Source of the DNA: JAWLHU01 sp049324875
Lineage (GTDB): Bacteria; Bacillota; Sulfobacillia; Symbiobacteriales; Symbiobacteriaceae
Assembly: GCA_049324875.1 (NCBI GenBank)
Contig: JBMONC010000043.1
Span: 1 to 64,000 of the forward strand
Length of the DNA: 64,000 nt
Reading direction: 5' to 3'
Positions 33,339 through 42,373 of the stretch are shown here, piece by piece (the stretch's first letter is position 1; each line of letters starts with the position of its first letter). The notes beneath the pieces were generated by a model. The model was not told the origin of the DNA, searched no databases, and saw only the letters and a program-made list of their open reading frames with translations. The position numbers and the translations under genes were made by a program.

Positions 33339-33359
33339 GCGTGACCCCTCCTCCCCGGG

Positions 33360-35357
33360 CTACGGGGATGCGACTCCCTCGGCCTTCCAGCGGCCGATGC
33401 CGAACCGCTGCCAGAGCGTGACAGCGCCCACCAGCGCCAGGCCGATCAGGTCGGTCACCAACTCCGGATGGATCAGCAGCAGGCCGCCGACGAAAAGCGC
33501 CAGCCGCTCGATCCACGAAACCGGACCCCACATCCAGCCCTGGAGGCCGGCCGACAGGGCTGCGATGCCGATCACCGCCGCCACGATCGGGATCAGTCCC
33601 CCCCAGGTGAAGGGCTGAACCCCCAGCAGCAGGGAGGGGTTGGTGGCGAAGAAGAACGGCACGATGAAGCCGGCCAGGCTCAGCTTCCAGGCGATCCAGG
33701 TGGTTTTCTGTGGATCGGAGCGGGCGATCCCTGCCGCCGTGTAGGGCGCCAGGGCGGTGGGCGGGGTGACATCCGACATCGCCCCGTAATAGAAGACGAA
33801 GAGATGGGCCGCCAGCGGGGCGATCCCGATCTTCATCAGCGCCGGGGCCGCCACCGTCGCCACAATGATGTAGGTGGCCGTGGTGGGCACGCCGGTCCCG
33901 ACCACGATGGCGGTGATCATGGTGAAGAGGAGGGCGAGGTAGAGGTTGTCGCCCGCCATCTTGACGATCGAGTTGCCCAGGTTGAGCCCCAGGCTGGTCA
34001 GCGAAGCGGTGCCGACCACGAATCCGACCACCGCCGTGGCGACGGCCACCCCGATCGCTCCCCGGGCCCCATCCTCCAGTGCCCCGAGCAGCCCCGTGAA
34101 GGAGAGCCGGGTCTCGGGCCGCAGCCAGGAGACCACCACCGTGGCGATGATGGCGCTGACGCCGGCCAGCATCGGGGTGTAGTTGGAGAGGAGCATGTAG
34201 ATCATGATGATCACCGGGATCAGCATATGCCCCCGCGCCTTCAGCACCTCCCAGAGCGCCGGCAGCTGCTCCCGGGAGAGCCCCTTGAGCCCCAGTTTGC
34301 GGGCCTCCAGGTGGACCATGATGTAGAGCGAGACGTAGTAGAGAACCGCCGGAATCAGGGCGGCCAGCACGATCCGGCCGTAGTCGATCCGGAGGAACTC
34401 AGCGATCAGGAAGGCGGCTGCCCCCATCACCGGCGGCATGATCTGCCCGCCCACCGATCCGGAGCCCTCCACCGCCGCGGCGAACTCGGGCTTGTAGCCC
34501 ACCTTCTTCATCAGCGGGATGGTGAAGGCCCCCGTGGAGGCGGCGTTGGCCACCGCCGAGCCGTTGAGGGTGCCCATCAGGCTGGAGGCGACCAGCGCCA
34601 CCTTGGCCGGGCCGCCGGGCGACTGGCCGGCCACCGCCATCGCCCCGTCGTTGATCAGCCGGGTGAGGCCCGTCCGGGTGAGGAACGAGCCCATCAGGAT
34701 GAAAAGGAACATATAGGTCGCCGAGACGCCCAGGGTGATCCCGAAGAGCCCCTCGGTGGAGAAGAACATGTGCTCGATGATCCGGGGCACGGTGTAGCCC
34801 CGGTGCTGCAGGATGCCGGGGATGTACTTCCCAAAGTAGGCGTAGCCGAGGAAGATGGCGGCCATGATCACCATCTCCTTGCCCAGCACCCGGCGCGCCG
34901 CCTCGATCACCAGCAGGATCCCAGCCCCTCCGACCCAGTACTCAAAGGGGACCAGGTAGCCGTTGCGGAGAATCACATCATCCCATCGGAAGAGCATATA
35001 CCCCGCCGTTCCCAGCGAGCCCGCCGCCAGCAGGATGTCCCACCAGGTCAGCCGCTTGGAGCCCTTGCGGGCCGGGTAGAGCAGGAAGGTCAGGACCAGG
35101 ACGAAGGTGAGGTGGGCGGCCCGCTGCTTGATCGACTCCAGCGGGTACCAGGCGGTGTAGAGTTGGAAGACGGAGAGCGAGATGGCGATCAGGCTGACCA
35201 GCTTGGCCACCGGACCGACCAGCTTGCGGTAGTTCGACTCGGCGTCCAGCTCCCGGACCAGCTCCTCCACCTGCTCGGCGGGGAGTTCCTCGACCAATCG
35301 GGAGTCCGGGGCGGGCTGCTCAGCCCGCCCCGGCAGTGGCTTCTGCGAATCGGTCAT
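33360..35357 (-). CDS. TRAP transporter fused 4TM/12TM permease (TAXI type)
   Basis: 665-residue integral membrane protein with DctQ-like and DctM-like parts fused. Many helices are visible. DctM-type motifs include EGSGSVGGQIMPPVMGAAAF and VVGTGVPTTATYIIVATVAA. The N-terminal ~50 residues are cytoplasmic and acidic. It works with the TAXI binding protein encoded just upstream, driven by an ion gradient. It begins 13 bp after the binding-protein stop. The neighbouring LhgO suggests a C5 dicarboxylate such as 2-oxoglutarate or a hydroxyacid, but this is inference. Confidence 0.94.
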   Translation of the reverse strand: MTDSQKPLPGRAEQPAPDSRLVEELPAEQVEELVRELDAESNYRKLVGPVAKLVSLIAISLSVFQLYTAWYPLESIKQRAAHLTFVLVLTFLLYPARKGSKRLTWWDILLAAGSLGTAGYMLFRWDDVILRNGYLVPFEYWVGGAGILLVIEAARRVLGKEMVIMAAIFLGYAYFGKYIPGILQHRGYTVPRIIEHMFFSTEGLFGITLGVSATYMFLFILMGSFLTRTGLTRLINDGAMAVAGQSPGGPAKVALVASSLMGTLNGSAVANAASTGAFTIPLMKKVGYKPEFAAAVEGSGSVGGQIMPPVMGAAAFLIAEFLRIDYGRIVLAALIPAVLYYVSLYIMVHLEARKLGLKGLSREQLPALWEVLKARGHMLIPVIIMIYMLLSNYTPMLAGVSAIIATVVVSWLRPETRLSFTGLLGALEDGARGAIGVAVATAVVGFVVGTASLTSLGLNLGNSIVKMAGDNLYLALLFTMITAIVVGTGVPTTATYIIVATVAAPALMKIGIAPLAAHLFVFYYGAMSDVTPPTALAPYTAAGIARSDPQKTTWIAWKLSLAGFIVPFFFATNPSLLLGVQPFTWGGLIPIVAAVIGIAALSAGLQGWMWGPVSWIERLALFVGGLLLIHPELVTDLIGLALVGAVTLWQRFGIGRWKAEGVASP

Positions 35358-35370
35358 CCGGTCCGCCCCC

Positions 35371-36429
35371 TTACTTCAGGATCCCCTTCTCCTTGAAGAA
35401 CTTGGCAGCACCGGGATGCAGGTCGAGAACGCCGGTGATCCCCTTCAACCCATCCTCCAGCTTCATGTCGGCCGCTGCCTTGTGGGCCTGCACCAGGGCG
35501 TCATGGTTGTCATAGAGCGCCTTGACCAGGTTGTAGATCAGATCCTCCGGCAGGTCCTCGCGGGTGACCAGGATGTTGGCGACGGCGACGGTGACCACAT
35601 CCTTCTCCTGGCCCTTGTAGGTGCCCTTCGGGATCACCACCTTGAAGTACCAGGGGTACTTCTTGGTGATCGCCTCGATCTCCGCATCGCTCAGGCTGAG
35701 CAGCTCCACATCGCCGGAGGTGTGCATGTCGATCACCGCTGCGGTGGGAAGGCCGCCGGCGATCATGGCGCCCGCCGCCTGCCGGTTCTTAACCGCCTCC
35801 GCCGCCTGGCCGTAGTCCAGGTAGTCGACGATCACATCCTTGCGCTCCCGGAAGTCCAGGTTGGCGACGGAGAGGATCTCACGGGAGTTCAGTTCGGTGG
35901 CGGAGCCGTTGGCGCCGGGGACGAACCGCTTCCCCTTCAGATCGGCCAGGCTCTTGATATTCGCATCCTTGCGGACGGCGATCTGCATCACGTTCGGGTA
36001 GAGGTGGGTCATGCCCCGCAGGAAGCTCTGCTTCCCCTGCTGTGCGAAGGAGCCGGTGCCGGTCACGGCGTAGAAGATGACGCCGTTCTGGGCGAAGGCG
36101 ACCTCCGCCTCCTTGCGGCCCATCAGCTTGACGTTCTCCACCGTACCGGCGGTGGCCTGAGCGCTGGCCTTGACCCCCGGAACCTTGTCGGACCAGAGGG
36201 TGGCGAAGGCGTTGCCCAGCGGGTAGTAGACCCCGGCGGTGGTGGCGGTCGCCACGTTGATGTTGTAGGTCTGGGCCGGCTTCTCGGGCTGGGAGGCCTG
36301 AGAGTTCTGGGCCGGGGCCTGTTCGGCGGGCTTGGTCGCGGGTGCGGAGCCGCCGCAGGCAGCCAGGATCGTCAGGGCGAGCAGAACCGAGACCAGACTC
36401 AGCACGTTGCGGGTGACTTTTCGAGTCAT
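35371..36429 (-). CDS. TAXI-family TRAP transporter solute-binding lipoprotein
   Basis: 352 residues. Lipoprotein signal with lipobox LAAC near residues 21-24, a Pro/Gln/Ala-rich linker, then the TAXI binding fold (INVATATTAGVYYPLGNAFA, LYPNVMQIAVRKDANIKSLA, GLPTAAVIDMHTSGDVELLS). Delivers substrate to the fused permease directly downstream. The ATG at 36429 is chosen because GAGGGGGAAGCG precedes it. A paralogue lies at 38829-39785. Confidence 0.94.
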   Translation of the reverse strand: MTRKVTRNVLSLVSVLLALTILAACGGSAPATKPAEQAPAQNSQASQPEKPAQTYNINVATATTAGVYYPLGNAFATLWSDKVPGVKASAQATAGTVENVKLMGRKEAEVAFAQNGVIFYAVTGTGSFAQQGKQSFLRGMTHLYPNVMQIAVRKDANIKSLADLKGKRFVPGANGSATELNSREILSVANLDFRERKDVIVDYLDYGQAAEAVKNRQAAGAMIAGGLPTAAVIDMHTSGDVELLSLSDAEIEAITKKYPWYFKVVIPKGTYKGQEKDVVTVAVANILVTREDLPEDLIYNLVKALYDNHDALVQAHKAAADMKLEDGLKGITGVLDLHPGAAKFFKEKGILK

Positions 36430-36521
36430 TTGCGCTTCCCCCTCTATTATTCTGGTGCATATCATTTATTCTTGCTGGTAATGTCCCACCCTGGTTTATC
36501 ACGTTTATCGCGTTTATCCCA

Positions 36522-36553
36522 TAAAAACCACGGGCGGCCGCCATGGCCGCCCG
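36522..36553 (-). terminator. terminator after the response regulator gene
   Basis: Perfect 9-bp stem CGGGCGGCC / GGCCGCCCG with a 5-base loop, followed on the minus strand by TGGTTTTTAT. It separates the sensory operon from the transporter operon. Just beyond it (36493-36520) is a TTTATC triplet repeat. Confidence 0.8.
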
Positions 36554-36559
36554 ATCTCC

Positions 36560-37246
36560 TCACCCCTCCAGCTGATAGACCAGCTCGGGCCGCCCCACCG
36601 AACCGTAGACCGGCTCTGCCCTCACCTGACCGGTCGCCGCCAGGTGGCGCAGGTACCGGTTGACGGTGGTCCGGCTCAGGTTGGTGAGGCTGACCACCTC
36701 GTCGGCGGTCAGCCCCCGCCCCTCCCGCTGAAGGGCGCCGGTGATCCTGGCCAGGGTGGCCGGGTCGATCCCCTTCTGGGCGGGGGGAACGAGGCCGGCT
36801 GCCGGCTCCCGGCCCAGCCGCCCCATCATCCGGTCGATCTGCTCCTGGGGAAGGTCGCCGCCGGCGCTGGCCATCTCCTCCCGGTAGAGCCGGTACTCCT
36901 CCAGCGACTGGGTCAGCCGCTCCACCCGGAAGGGCTTCACCAGGTAGTCCACCGCCCCGGCCCGCAGCACCTCCCGGACGATCTCCGCCTCCCGCGCCGC
37001 CGAGATGACGATCACATCGGTGCCCAGCCCGTGGCCCCGGATGCGGCGAAGCACCTCCAGCCCCGATATGTCCGGCAGGTAGAGGTCCAGCACCACCAGG
37101 TGGGGCTCCTCCTCCTGGGCGCGGGCGATCGCCTCCCCACCGGTGTGGGCGACGCCGATCACCACGAAGCCGGGAACCCGCTCCACCACCCGGCTGTGGA
37201 TGCGGGCCACCGTGGAGTCATCCTCCACCACCAGGACGGAGATCAT
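36560..37246 (-). CDS. response regulator, CitB/DcuR family
   Basis: 228 residues. Receiver domain (VLVVEDDSTVARIHSRVV; phospho-Asp in LVVLDLYLPDISGLEVL near residue 54; conserved Lys in YLVKPF) and a C-terminal winged HTH (LTADEVVSLTNLSRTTVNRY). Overlaps the sensor kinase by four bases. Likely activates transport and metabolism of the acid sensed by the kinase, possibly the adjacent TRAP operon. Confidence 0.93.
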   Translation of the reverse strand: MISVLVVEDDSTVARIHSRVVERVPGFVVIGVAHTGGEAIARAQEEEPHLVVLDLYLPDISGLEVLRRIRGHGLGTDVIVISAAREAEIVREVLRAGAVDYLVKPFRVERLTQSLEEYRLYREEMASAGGDLPQEQIDRMMGRLGREPAAGLVPPAQKGIDPATLARITGALQREGRGLTADEVVSLTNLSRTTVNRYLRHLAATGQVRAEPVYGSVGRPELVYQLEG

Positions 37247-38832
37247 GCGGCATTCCTCCCCACAAAGGTAATGACGAACCGGCTGGGCCCCCGGGCCACC
37301 TCAATCTGCCCCCCCGCCTGGGTTACCAGCAGGTGGACCAGGGCCAGCCCGAAGCCCCGGTGCCCCTCCTGCTTGGTGGAGAAGCCGTCGGTGAAGACCC
37401 TGCCCACCAGCTCGGGCGGGATGCCCGGACCGCCGTCGGTCACCACCAGACGGACCGACGGTCCCCCGTCGTCCAGGAGGATCCGGACCCAGCGCTGCTC
37501 CTCCGGCAGGCCCTGCACCGCCTCAATGGCGTTGTCGGTCAGATTGCCCAGCACGGTGACCAGCAGATCGCTGCCCAGCTGGGCGGGCGCACGGGTGAAG
37601 CGGCTGGCCGGATCCAGCTCCAGCCGGACCTTCAGCTCGGCCGCCCGGTTGTACTTGCCCAGGATGATCGCCGCCACCAGCGGATCCGGGACGGCGCGGG
37701 CCAGCAGGTCCAGCAGCTCCTGGTGCTGGACATGGGTTCGCAGGATGTACTCCAGCGCCTCCTCGTGTGCGCCGAGCTGCACCAGCCCCGCCACGGCGTG
37801 GAGCCGGTTGTTGAACTCGTGGGCCTGGGCACGGAGCGCCTCGCTGTAGCGGCGGACCGCCGTCAGCTCGCTGGTCAGCTGGTCCAGCTCGGTCCGGTCG
37901 CGGAAGGAGGAGACCACCCCCACCACCCGTCCGCCGGAGCGCACCGGAATCCGGTTGGCCACCACCACCCGGCCCCCCAGGATCATCTCCTGGGCGTACT
38001 GCGCCTCCCCGGTCTGCAGCACCTCCAGCATCCGGGACTGGGGGACCACCTCCAGGATCGGACGACCGATGGGGGCCTCCGGGAGCTGGAGCAGCCGGAG
38101 CGCCTCCTGGTTGGCCACCGTGACCAGCCCCGCCTCGTCGATGGCGATGATCCCCTCCCGCACCGACTCCAGCACCGCGGTGCGCTCCTGGAGCAGGGAG
38201 GCGATCTGCGGGGGCTCCAGGCCGAACATCTGCTGCTTGATCCGGCGGGCCAGCCAGAGCGCCCCGATCGACCCGATGCTGAGGCCGGCCAGCGCCGCCC
38301 AGACCACCCGCTCGGTGAAGCGCCAGACCAGCAGGCTTACCTCGTGGAGGCTGAAGCCCACGGAGACCAGGCCCATCAGCTCCCCGTCCCGGCCGTAGAC
38401 CGGCGAGAGCCCGGCCAGCCCCAGGGTCGGGCCCTCGTTCAGGCGGGTGTAGTACTGCCGCCCTTCCATCAAGGTCGGATCGTAGTCCAGGCCGGCGGTC
38501 GCCTTGCCCAGGTTCTCCGGCAGCGGGTGGGAGTAGAGCCGGCCCGCCCGGTCCAGGACCACCACGAACTCGGCCCCGGTCGAGCGGCGCACCTGGTCGG
38601 CCAGGGGAGCGATGATCTGGATCGGGTCCGGCTCGTAGAACGCCTGCTGCACCGTGGGCGCCGCCGCCAGCGTCCGGGCGATGTCCAGGGCCCGCATGCC
38701 CATCTGGTGCTCCAGGCTGGTGGCCGCCAGGTAGGTGACGGGAGCGCCCATCGCCAGCAGGCCCGAGAGGACCAGCCCCACAGCGAGGAGCGTGATCTTC
38801 CCTTGAATGCCGAGGGAGGCGAGCCGCCTCAT
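37243..38832 (-). CDS. sensor histidine kinase, CitA/DcuS family
   Basis: 529 residues. Helix 1 (~15-38), an extracytoplasmic PAS-like (Cache) domain (~40-170) typical of carboxylate sensors, helix 2 (~175-195), a cytoplasmic PAS (~215-320), an H-box HEFNNRLHAVAGLVQLG (His near 340) and an HATPase domain (LGNLTDNAIEAVQG; DGGPGIPPELVGRVF; STKQEGHRGFGLALVH). Its first codons overlap the stop of the TAXI protein gene upstream. Confidence 0.93.
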   Translation of the reverse strand: MRRLASLGIQGKITLLAVGLVLSGLLAMGAPVTYLAATSLEHQMGMRALDIARTLAAAPTVQQAFYEPDPIQIIAPLADQVRRSTGAEFVVVLDRAGRLYSHPLPENLGKATAGLDYDPTLMEGRQYYTRLNEGPTLGLAGLSPVYGRDGELMGLVSVGFSLHEVSLLVWRFTERVVWAALAGLSIGSIGALWLARRIKQQMFGLEPPQIASLLQERTAVLESVREGIIAIDEAGLVTVANQEALRLLQLPEAPIGRPILEVVPQSRMLEVLQTGEAQYAQEMILGGRVVVANRIPVRSGGRVVGVVSSFRDRTELDQLTSELTAVRRYSEALRAQAHEFNNRLHAVAGLVQLGAHEEALEYILRTHVQHQELLDLLARAVPDPLVAAIILGKYNRAAELKVRLELDPASRFTRAPAQLGSDLLVTVLGNLTDNAIEAVQGLPEEQRWVRILLDDGGPSVRLVVTDGGPGIPPELVGRVFTDGFSTKQEGHRGFGLALVHLLVTQAGGQIEVARGPSRFVITFVGRNAA

Positions 38833-39785
38833 GGCAGGATTCCCGCCTGCTGCAGGTAGCGGGCGGCCCCGGGGTGGAGCGGCACCACGCCGGTGATGCC
38901 CTGCAGCGCCTGCTCCACCTTCAGGTCGGCGGCGGGATGGGCCCGGTGGAGCTCCTCCCGCCCCTCGTAGAGCGACCGGACCAGGTCGTAGGCCAACTGC
39001 TCGGGCATGTCATCCCGCACGATCAGGATGTTCGCCACCGCCACGGTCCGCACATCCTCGGTCAGGCCCTTGTAACTCCCCCGGGGCACGGTGAACGGGG
39101 TGTACCAGGGGTACCGCTGCACCACCATGGTCGCGTCCAGGGGGAGCATCTCCACCTGGCCGGAGGCCAGCATCTCCTCCACCGCCAGGGTCGGGATCCC
39201 CCCGGCGATCAGTGCGGCGTCGGCCCGCCCTTCCAGCACGGCCTTCGCCGCCTCGTCGTAGCCCAGGTCCAGCACCGTCATCTCCTCCAAGGTCAGGCCG
39301 TACAGCGCCAGCCACTCCTGGGAGTTGATCAGGGTGGCGCTCCCTTCCTTACCCGGGGCAAACCGCTTCCCCCGCAGATCCTGCGGGCCGCGAATCCCGC
39401 TGTCCCGGCGGACCAGCACCTGGATGACGTTGGGGTAGAGGTGGGTGAGCCCCCGCAGCGTCGACCTGACCCCCTTGGCGTCCGCCCGGTTGACGGTGGC
39501 ATAGACGACGCCGCTTTGGGCGAAGGCCACCTCGGCCTCGCCCTCCATCAGCAGGCGGATGTTCTCGGGCGATCCCGCCGTGAGCAGCACCGCGGGCGAG
39601 AGCGCCTCCAACCGCTCCTTCCAAAGGACCGACATCGCCTGGCCCAGCGGGTAGTAGACCCCGGCCCGCGTGGCCGTCGCGATCCGCAGGGTGCCCGGGG
39701 GTGCGGGCGCCCTCGCCGGGGATGTCTCACCAGCGCACCCGGCCAGCAGAGTGATGCCCAGGATAAGACCGACCAGGCTGCGCAT
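38829..39785 (-). CDS. TAXI-family solute-binding lipoprotein, linked to the sensor kinase
   Basis: 318 residues. Short lipoprotein signal (LVGLILGITLLAGCAG), then the TAXI fold (LRIATATRAGVYYPLGQAMS; LYPNVIQVLVRRDSGIRG). Paralogue of the 35371 protein with shared segments such as THLYPNV. It overlaps the histidine kinase gene by four bases and has no permease of its own beside it. That suggests a sensory partner presenting ligand to the kinase, or a second feeder for the permease. The ATG at 39785 follows GGGAGGG. Confidence 0.92.
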   Translation of the reverse strand: MRSLVGLILGITLLAGCAGETSPARAPAPPGTLRIATATRAGVYYPLGQAMSVLWKERLEALSPAVLLTAGSPENIRLLMEGEAEVAFAQSGVVYATVNRADAKGVRSTLRGLTHLYPNVIQVLVRRDSGIRGPQDLRGKRFAPGKEGSATLINSQEWLALYGLTLEEMTVLDLGYDEAAKAVLEGRADAALIAGGIPTLAVEEMLASGQVEMLPLDATMVVQRYPWYTPFTVPRGSYKGLTEDVRTVAVANILIVRDDMPEQLAYDLVRSLYEGREELHRAHPAADLKVEQALQGITGVVPLHPGAARYLQQAGILP

Positions 39786-39904
39786 GGGCCACCCTCCCCC
39801 CGAATCTCCGAGTGCCAAACCTTTTCGTTTCCGAGGGCGCTTTTCCTGCCGGACCAATCCGCCTCGACACGCTTGCCTCGCTTCTCTGATACCCGCCCCC
39901 CCGG

Positions 39905-39948
39905 TGAAAACCAAAGAGCCGGCGGCCCCTGCGGGGGTCGCTGGCTCT
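39905..39948 (-). terminator. terminator after the HD-GYP gene
   Basis: Long imperfect stem (39915-39929 with 39933-39948) with AGAGCC/GGCTCT ends, followed on the minus strand by TTTGGTTTTC. Confidence 0.7.
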
Positions 39949-39966
39949 TCGCTCATAGGGGGCGGA

Positions 39967-40650
39967 CTACCGCCCCTTCACCACCTGCTCGATGAAGAGA
40001 TCGACCAGTTCCGGCTCGAACTGGCTCCCCTTCGCCTCCATCAGTCGAAAACAGGCGGTGTCGGCCTCCATGGCCCGCTTGTAGGGCCGCTCGCTCGTCA
40101 TCGTGTCAAAGGCGTCGCAGATGGTGAGGATCCGGGCCTCCACCGGGATCTCCATCCCCCGGGCCCCGTAGGGATAGCCCTCGCCGTCCCACCGCTCGTG
40201 ATGCATGGCGATGGCCGGCACCAGGGGCTGCAGGGACGGACAGCCGCGCAGAACAGCCGCCCCGATGATCGGGTGGAGCTTGATCAGCCCCCACTCCTCC
40301 TCGGTCAGCCTCCCTGACTTGTCCAGCACCGCTTCTGGCACGCCCAGCTTGCCCACGTCGTGCAGCAGGCCGCACCGCTCCACATGATCCACCTGTGCCT
40401 CGGGCATGTCCAGGGCTGCGGCCAGCTGCCTGGCGTACTCCCCTACCCGCAGACAGTGGCTGGCCGTGTGCGGCGACTTGGCATTCAGAGCCCCCAGCAG
40501 GGCGCTGATGATCTCCGCAGGCCCATGCAGCGTCTTCGGCAGGGCCAGGGCGGTTCGCACCAGCACCGCGGAGGACTGGTTCCATGGGTCGAGCGCCATG
40601 GCCAGGTTCTGGCTCGACCCCCCGAGTAGACGCTTTCCGGCGATCGCCAT
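39967..40650 (-). CDS. HD-GYP domain phosphodiesterase
   Basis: 227 residues. Likely hydrolyses cyclic di-GMP. The HD motif is in CGLLHDVGKLGVPEAVLDK and the GYP motif in HHERWDGEGYPYGARGMEIP. The N-terminal ~50 residues carry no recognised sensor domain. Monocistronic. The ATG has GGGGGGAATCGGGG upstream. A c-di-GMP link to the pilus ATPase PilB is possible but unproven. Confidence 0.92.
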   Translation of the reverse strand: MAIAGKRLLGGSSQNLAMALDPWNQSSAVLVRTALALPKTLHGPAEIISALLGALNAKSPHTASHCLRVGEYARQLAAALDMPEAQVDHVERCGLLHDVGKLGVPEAVLDKSGRLTEEEWGLIKLHPIIGAAVLRGCPSLQPLVPAIAMHHERWDGEGYPYGARGMEIPVEARILTICDAFDTMTSERPYKRAMEADTACFRLMEAKGSQFEPELVDLFIEQVVKGR

Positions 40651-40797
40651 CCCCGATTCCCCCCAGGTCTCCGGCGACTAGGCAGACAAATGCCTTCTCA
40701 TTACTGATTCGCCAACTCTTTCCAATTTCCTTTTCCTGGTGGTGAGTTTCGCGAAGAAATTTGACCGGTTGAGGCGATGACCTGGGGGCGCCGGGAG

Positions 40798-40833
40798 AAA
40801 AAAACCGGGCCGGGAGCATGCCGCTCCCGGCCC
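40798..40833 (-). terminator. terminator of the nuo operon
   Basis: Perfect 11-bp stem GGGCCGGGAGC / GCTCCCGGCCC with a 5-base loop, followed on the minus strand by GGTTTTTTTCTC. A textbook intrinsic terminator 19 bp past nuoN. Confidence 0.88.
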
Positions 40834-40851
40834 TCTGTCTGATCCGTAACC

Positions 40852-42372
40852 TTACCTCAGAAACGCAGCGTTGGTCGCCCAGTTGACGAACGGGTTGGCG
40901 AGGATGGTCACCAACACGACGCCGACGATGGAGATGATCACCGTGGCGGAGATCCCGAAGCTGCCCTTCAGCGCAGGCTTGTCGGACTGCTCCAGGAACA
41001 TCGCCTTGACCACCCCGTAGTAGTAGCCGACCGAGATCACCGAGTTGACAGCCATCACCAGGGCGAGCCAGAGGTAGCCGGACTTGGCCGCCGCCGAGAA
41101 GAGGAAGAGCTTGCCCATGAACCCGACCGTCGGCGGGATGCCGATCAGCGAGACAAAGAAGAGCAGGAGCGCCCAGGCGTAAATCGGGTTCCGGTTCGCC
41201 AGCCCCTTGAAGTCCTCGATCGAGACCCAGCCCCCCTCCTGATCCAGGTGGGTCAGGATGGCGAAGATGCCCAGGTTGGTGATGGCGTAGGCCAGGACGT
41301 AGAAGAGGACCGCGGAGACGGCTGCGCTGGACTGCAGGCCCGAGGCGGCGACACCGACGAGGATGTAGCCCGCCTGTGCGATGGAGGAGTAGGCCATCAT
41401 CCGCTTGATGTTGGTCTGCTGCAGGGCGGTCAGGTTGCCGATGAACATCGAGGTGGCGGCCAGCACGGCCCAGATCAGCGTCCACCGCTCCATGAAGGGG
41501 GCGACGCCGAGCCCGCCGACGAAGACCCGCAGCAGGGCGGCAAAGGCCGCACCCTTGGGACCCACCGAGAAGAAGCCGGTGACCGGGGTCGGGGCGCCCT
41601 CATAGGCATCGGGGGCCCAGAGGTGCAGCGGTGCCGCCGCCACCTTGAAGGCAAAGCCGCCCGCCACCAGGATGATGCCCGTCACAATCAGCGGGGTGGC
41701 GGCCGCCCCGGCCGCAGCGACCACGCCGGTGCCGGCGAGGGCAGCGGCGATGTCAGGCAGCCGGGTGGAGCCCGACATGCCGTACAGGATCGAGACGCCG
41801 AAGAGCAGGACCGCCGAGGCGACGGCGCCGTTCAGGAAGTACTTCAGCGCCGCCTCGTTGGACTTGGGATCCTTGCGGAGCAGGCCCGCCAGGATGTAAG
41901 CACAGATCGAGGAGAGCTCCAGGCCGATGTAGATGGTGATCAGGTCCCGGGAGGAGACCATGAACATCATGCCGAGGGTGGCGGAGAGCAGCACCTGGTA
42001 GAACTCCAGGAAGGCGCCCCGCAGGAACTTCTCGACATAGTCGACCGAGAGCAGGATCACCAGGGCGGCGACCCCCAGGAGCACAGCGTTCATGAAGAAG
42101 GTAAACCCGTCGGCAATGACCATCTTGCCGAAGAACTCCAGCGGCTGCCCCCTATCGATGGCAGCTTGGATTGTGGCATCGGTCGCAACGTAGAAGACGC
42201 TGCCCAACGCCAGGCCGACGCCTGCCAGCGTGACCCAGACCAGGTGCCGCTTCTCCTTGACATAGAAGTCGATGATCATGACGAGAAGCAGCGTGGCCGT
42301 GATGATCAGGTGCGGAGCGATCAGCCAGTAGTTCGGGTTAACCGCCGTGGTCCAGTTCACAGCACCCGGCAA
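40852..42372 (-). CDS. nuoN: respiratory complex I subunit NuoN
   Basis: 506-residue antiporter-like proton-pumping subunit with about 14 helices. Motifs include SSICAYILAGLLRKDPKSNE, the HLWAPDAYEGAPTPVTGFFS loop, and lysines in the membrane arm. Starts at TTG 42372 with GGGAGGGAAG upstream, immediately after the nuoM stop. Last gene of the nuo operon. Confidence 0.95.
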   Translation of the reverse strand: MPGAVNWTTAVNPNYWLIAPHLIITATLLLVMIIDFYVKEKRHLVWVTLAGVGLALGSVFYVATDATIQAAIDRGQPLEFFGKMVIADGFTFFMNAVLLGVAALVILLSVDYVEKFLRGAFLEFYQVLLSATLGMMFMVSSRDLITIYIGLELSSICAYILAGLLRKDPKSNEAALKYFLNGAVASAVLLFGVSILYGMSGSTRLPDIAAALAGTGVVAAAGAAATPLIVTGIILVAGGFAFKVAAAPLHLWAPDAYEGAPTPVTGFFSVGPKGAAFAALLRVFVGGLGVAPFMERWTLIWAVLAATSMFIGNLTALQQTNIKRMMAYSSIAQAGYILVGVAASGLQSSAAVSAVLFYVLAYAITNLGIFAILTHLDQEGGWVSIEDFKGLANRNPIYAWALLLFFVSLIGIPPTVGFMGKLFLFSAAAKSGYLWLALVMAVNSVISVGYYYGVVKAMFLEQSDKPALKGSFGISATVIISIVGVVLVTILANPFVNWATNAAFLR

Positions 42373-42373
42373 G

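Noticed and set aside
33468..35396. 642-codon open frame antisense to the TRAP permease
   Set aside because: Low-complexity Gly/Asp/His/Arg product typical of antisense frames here; the sense strand encodes a full membrane protein.
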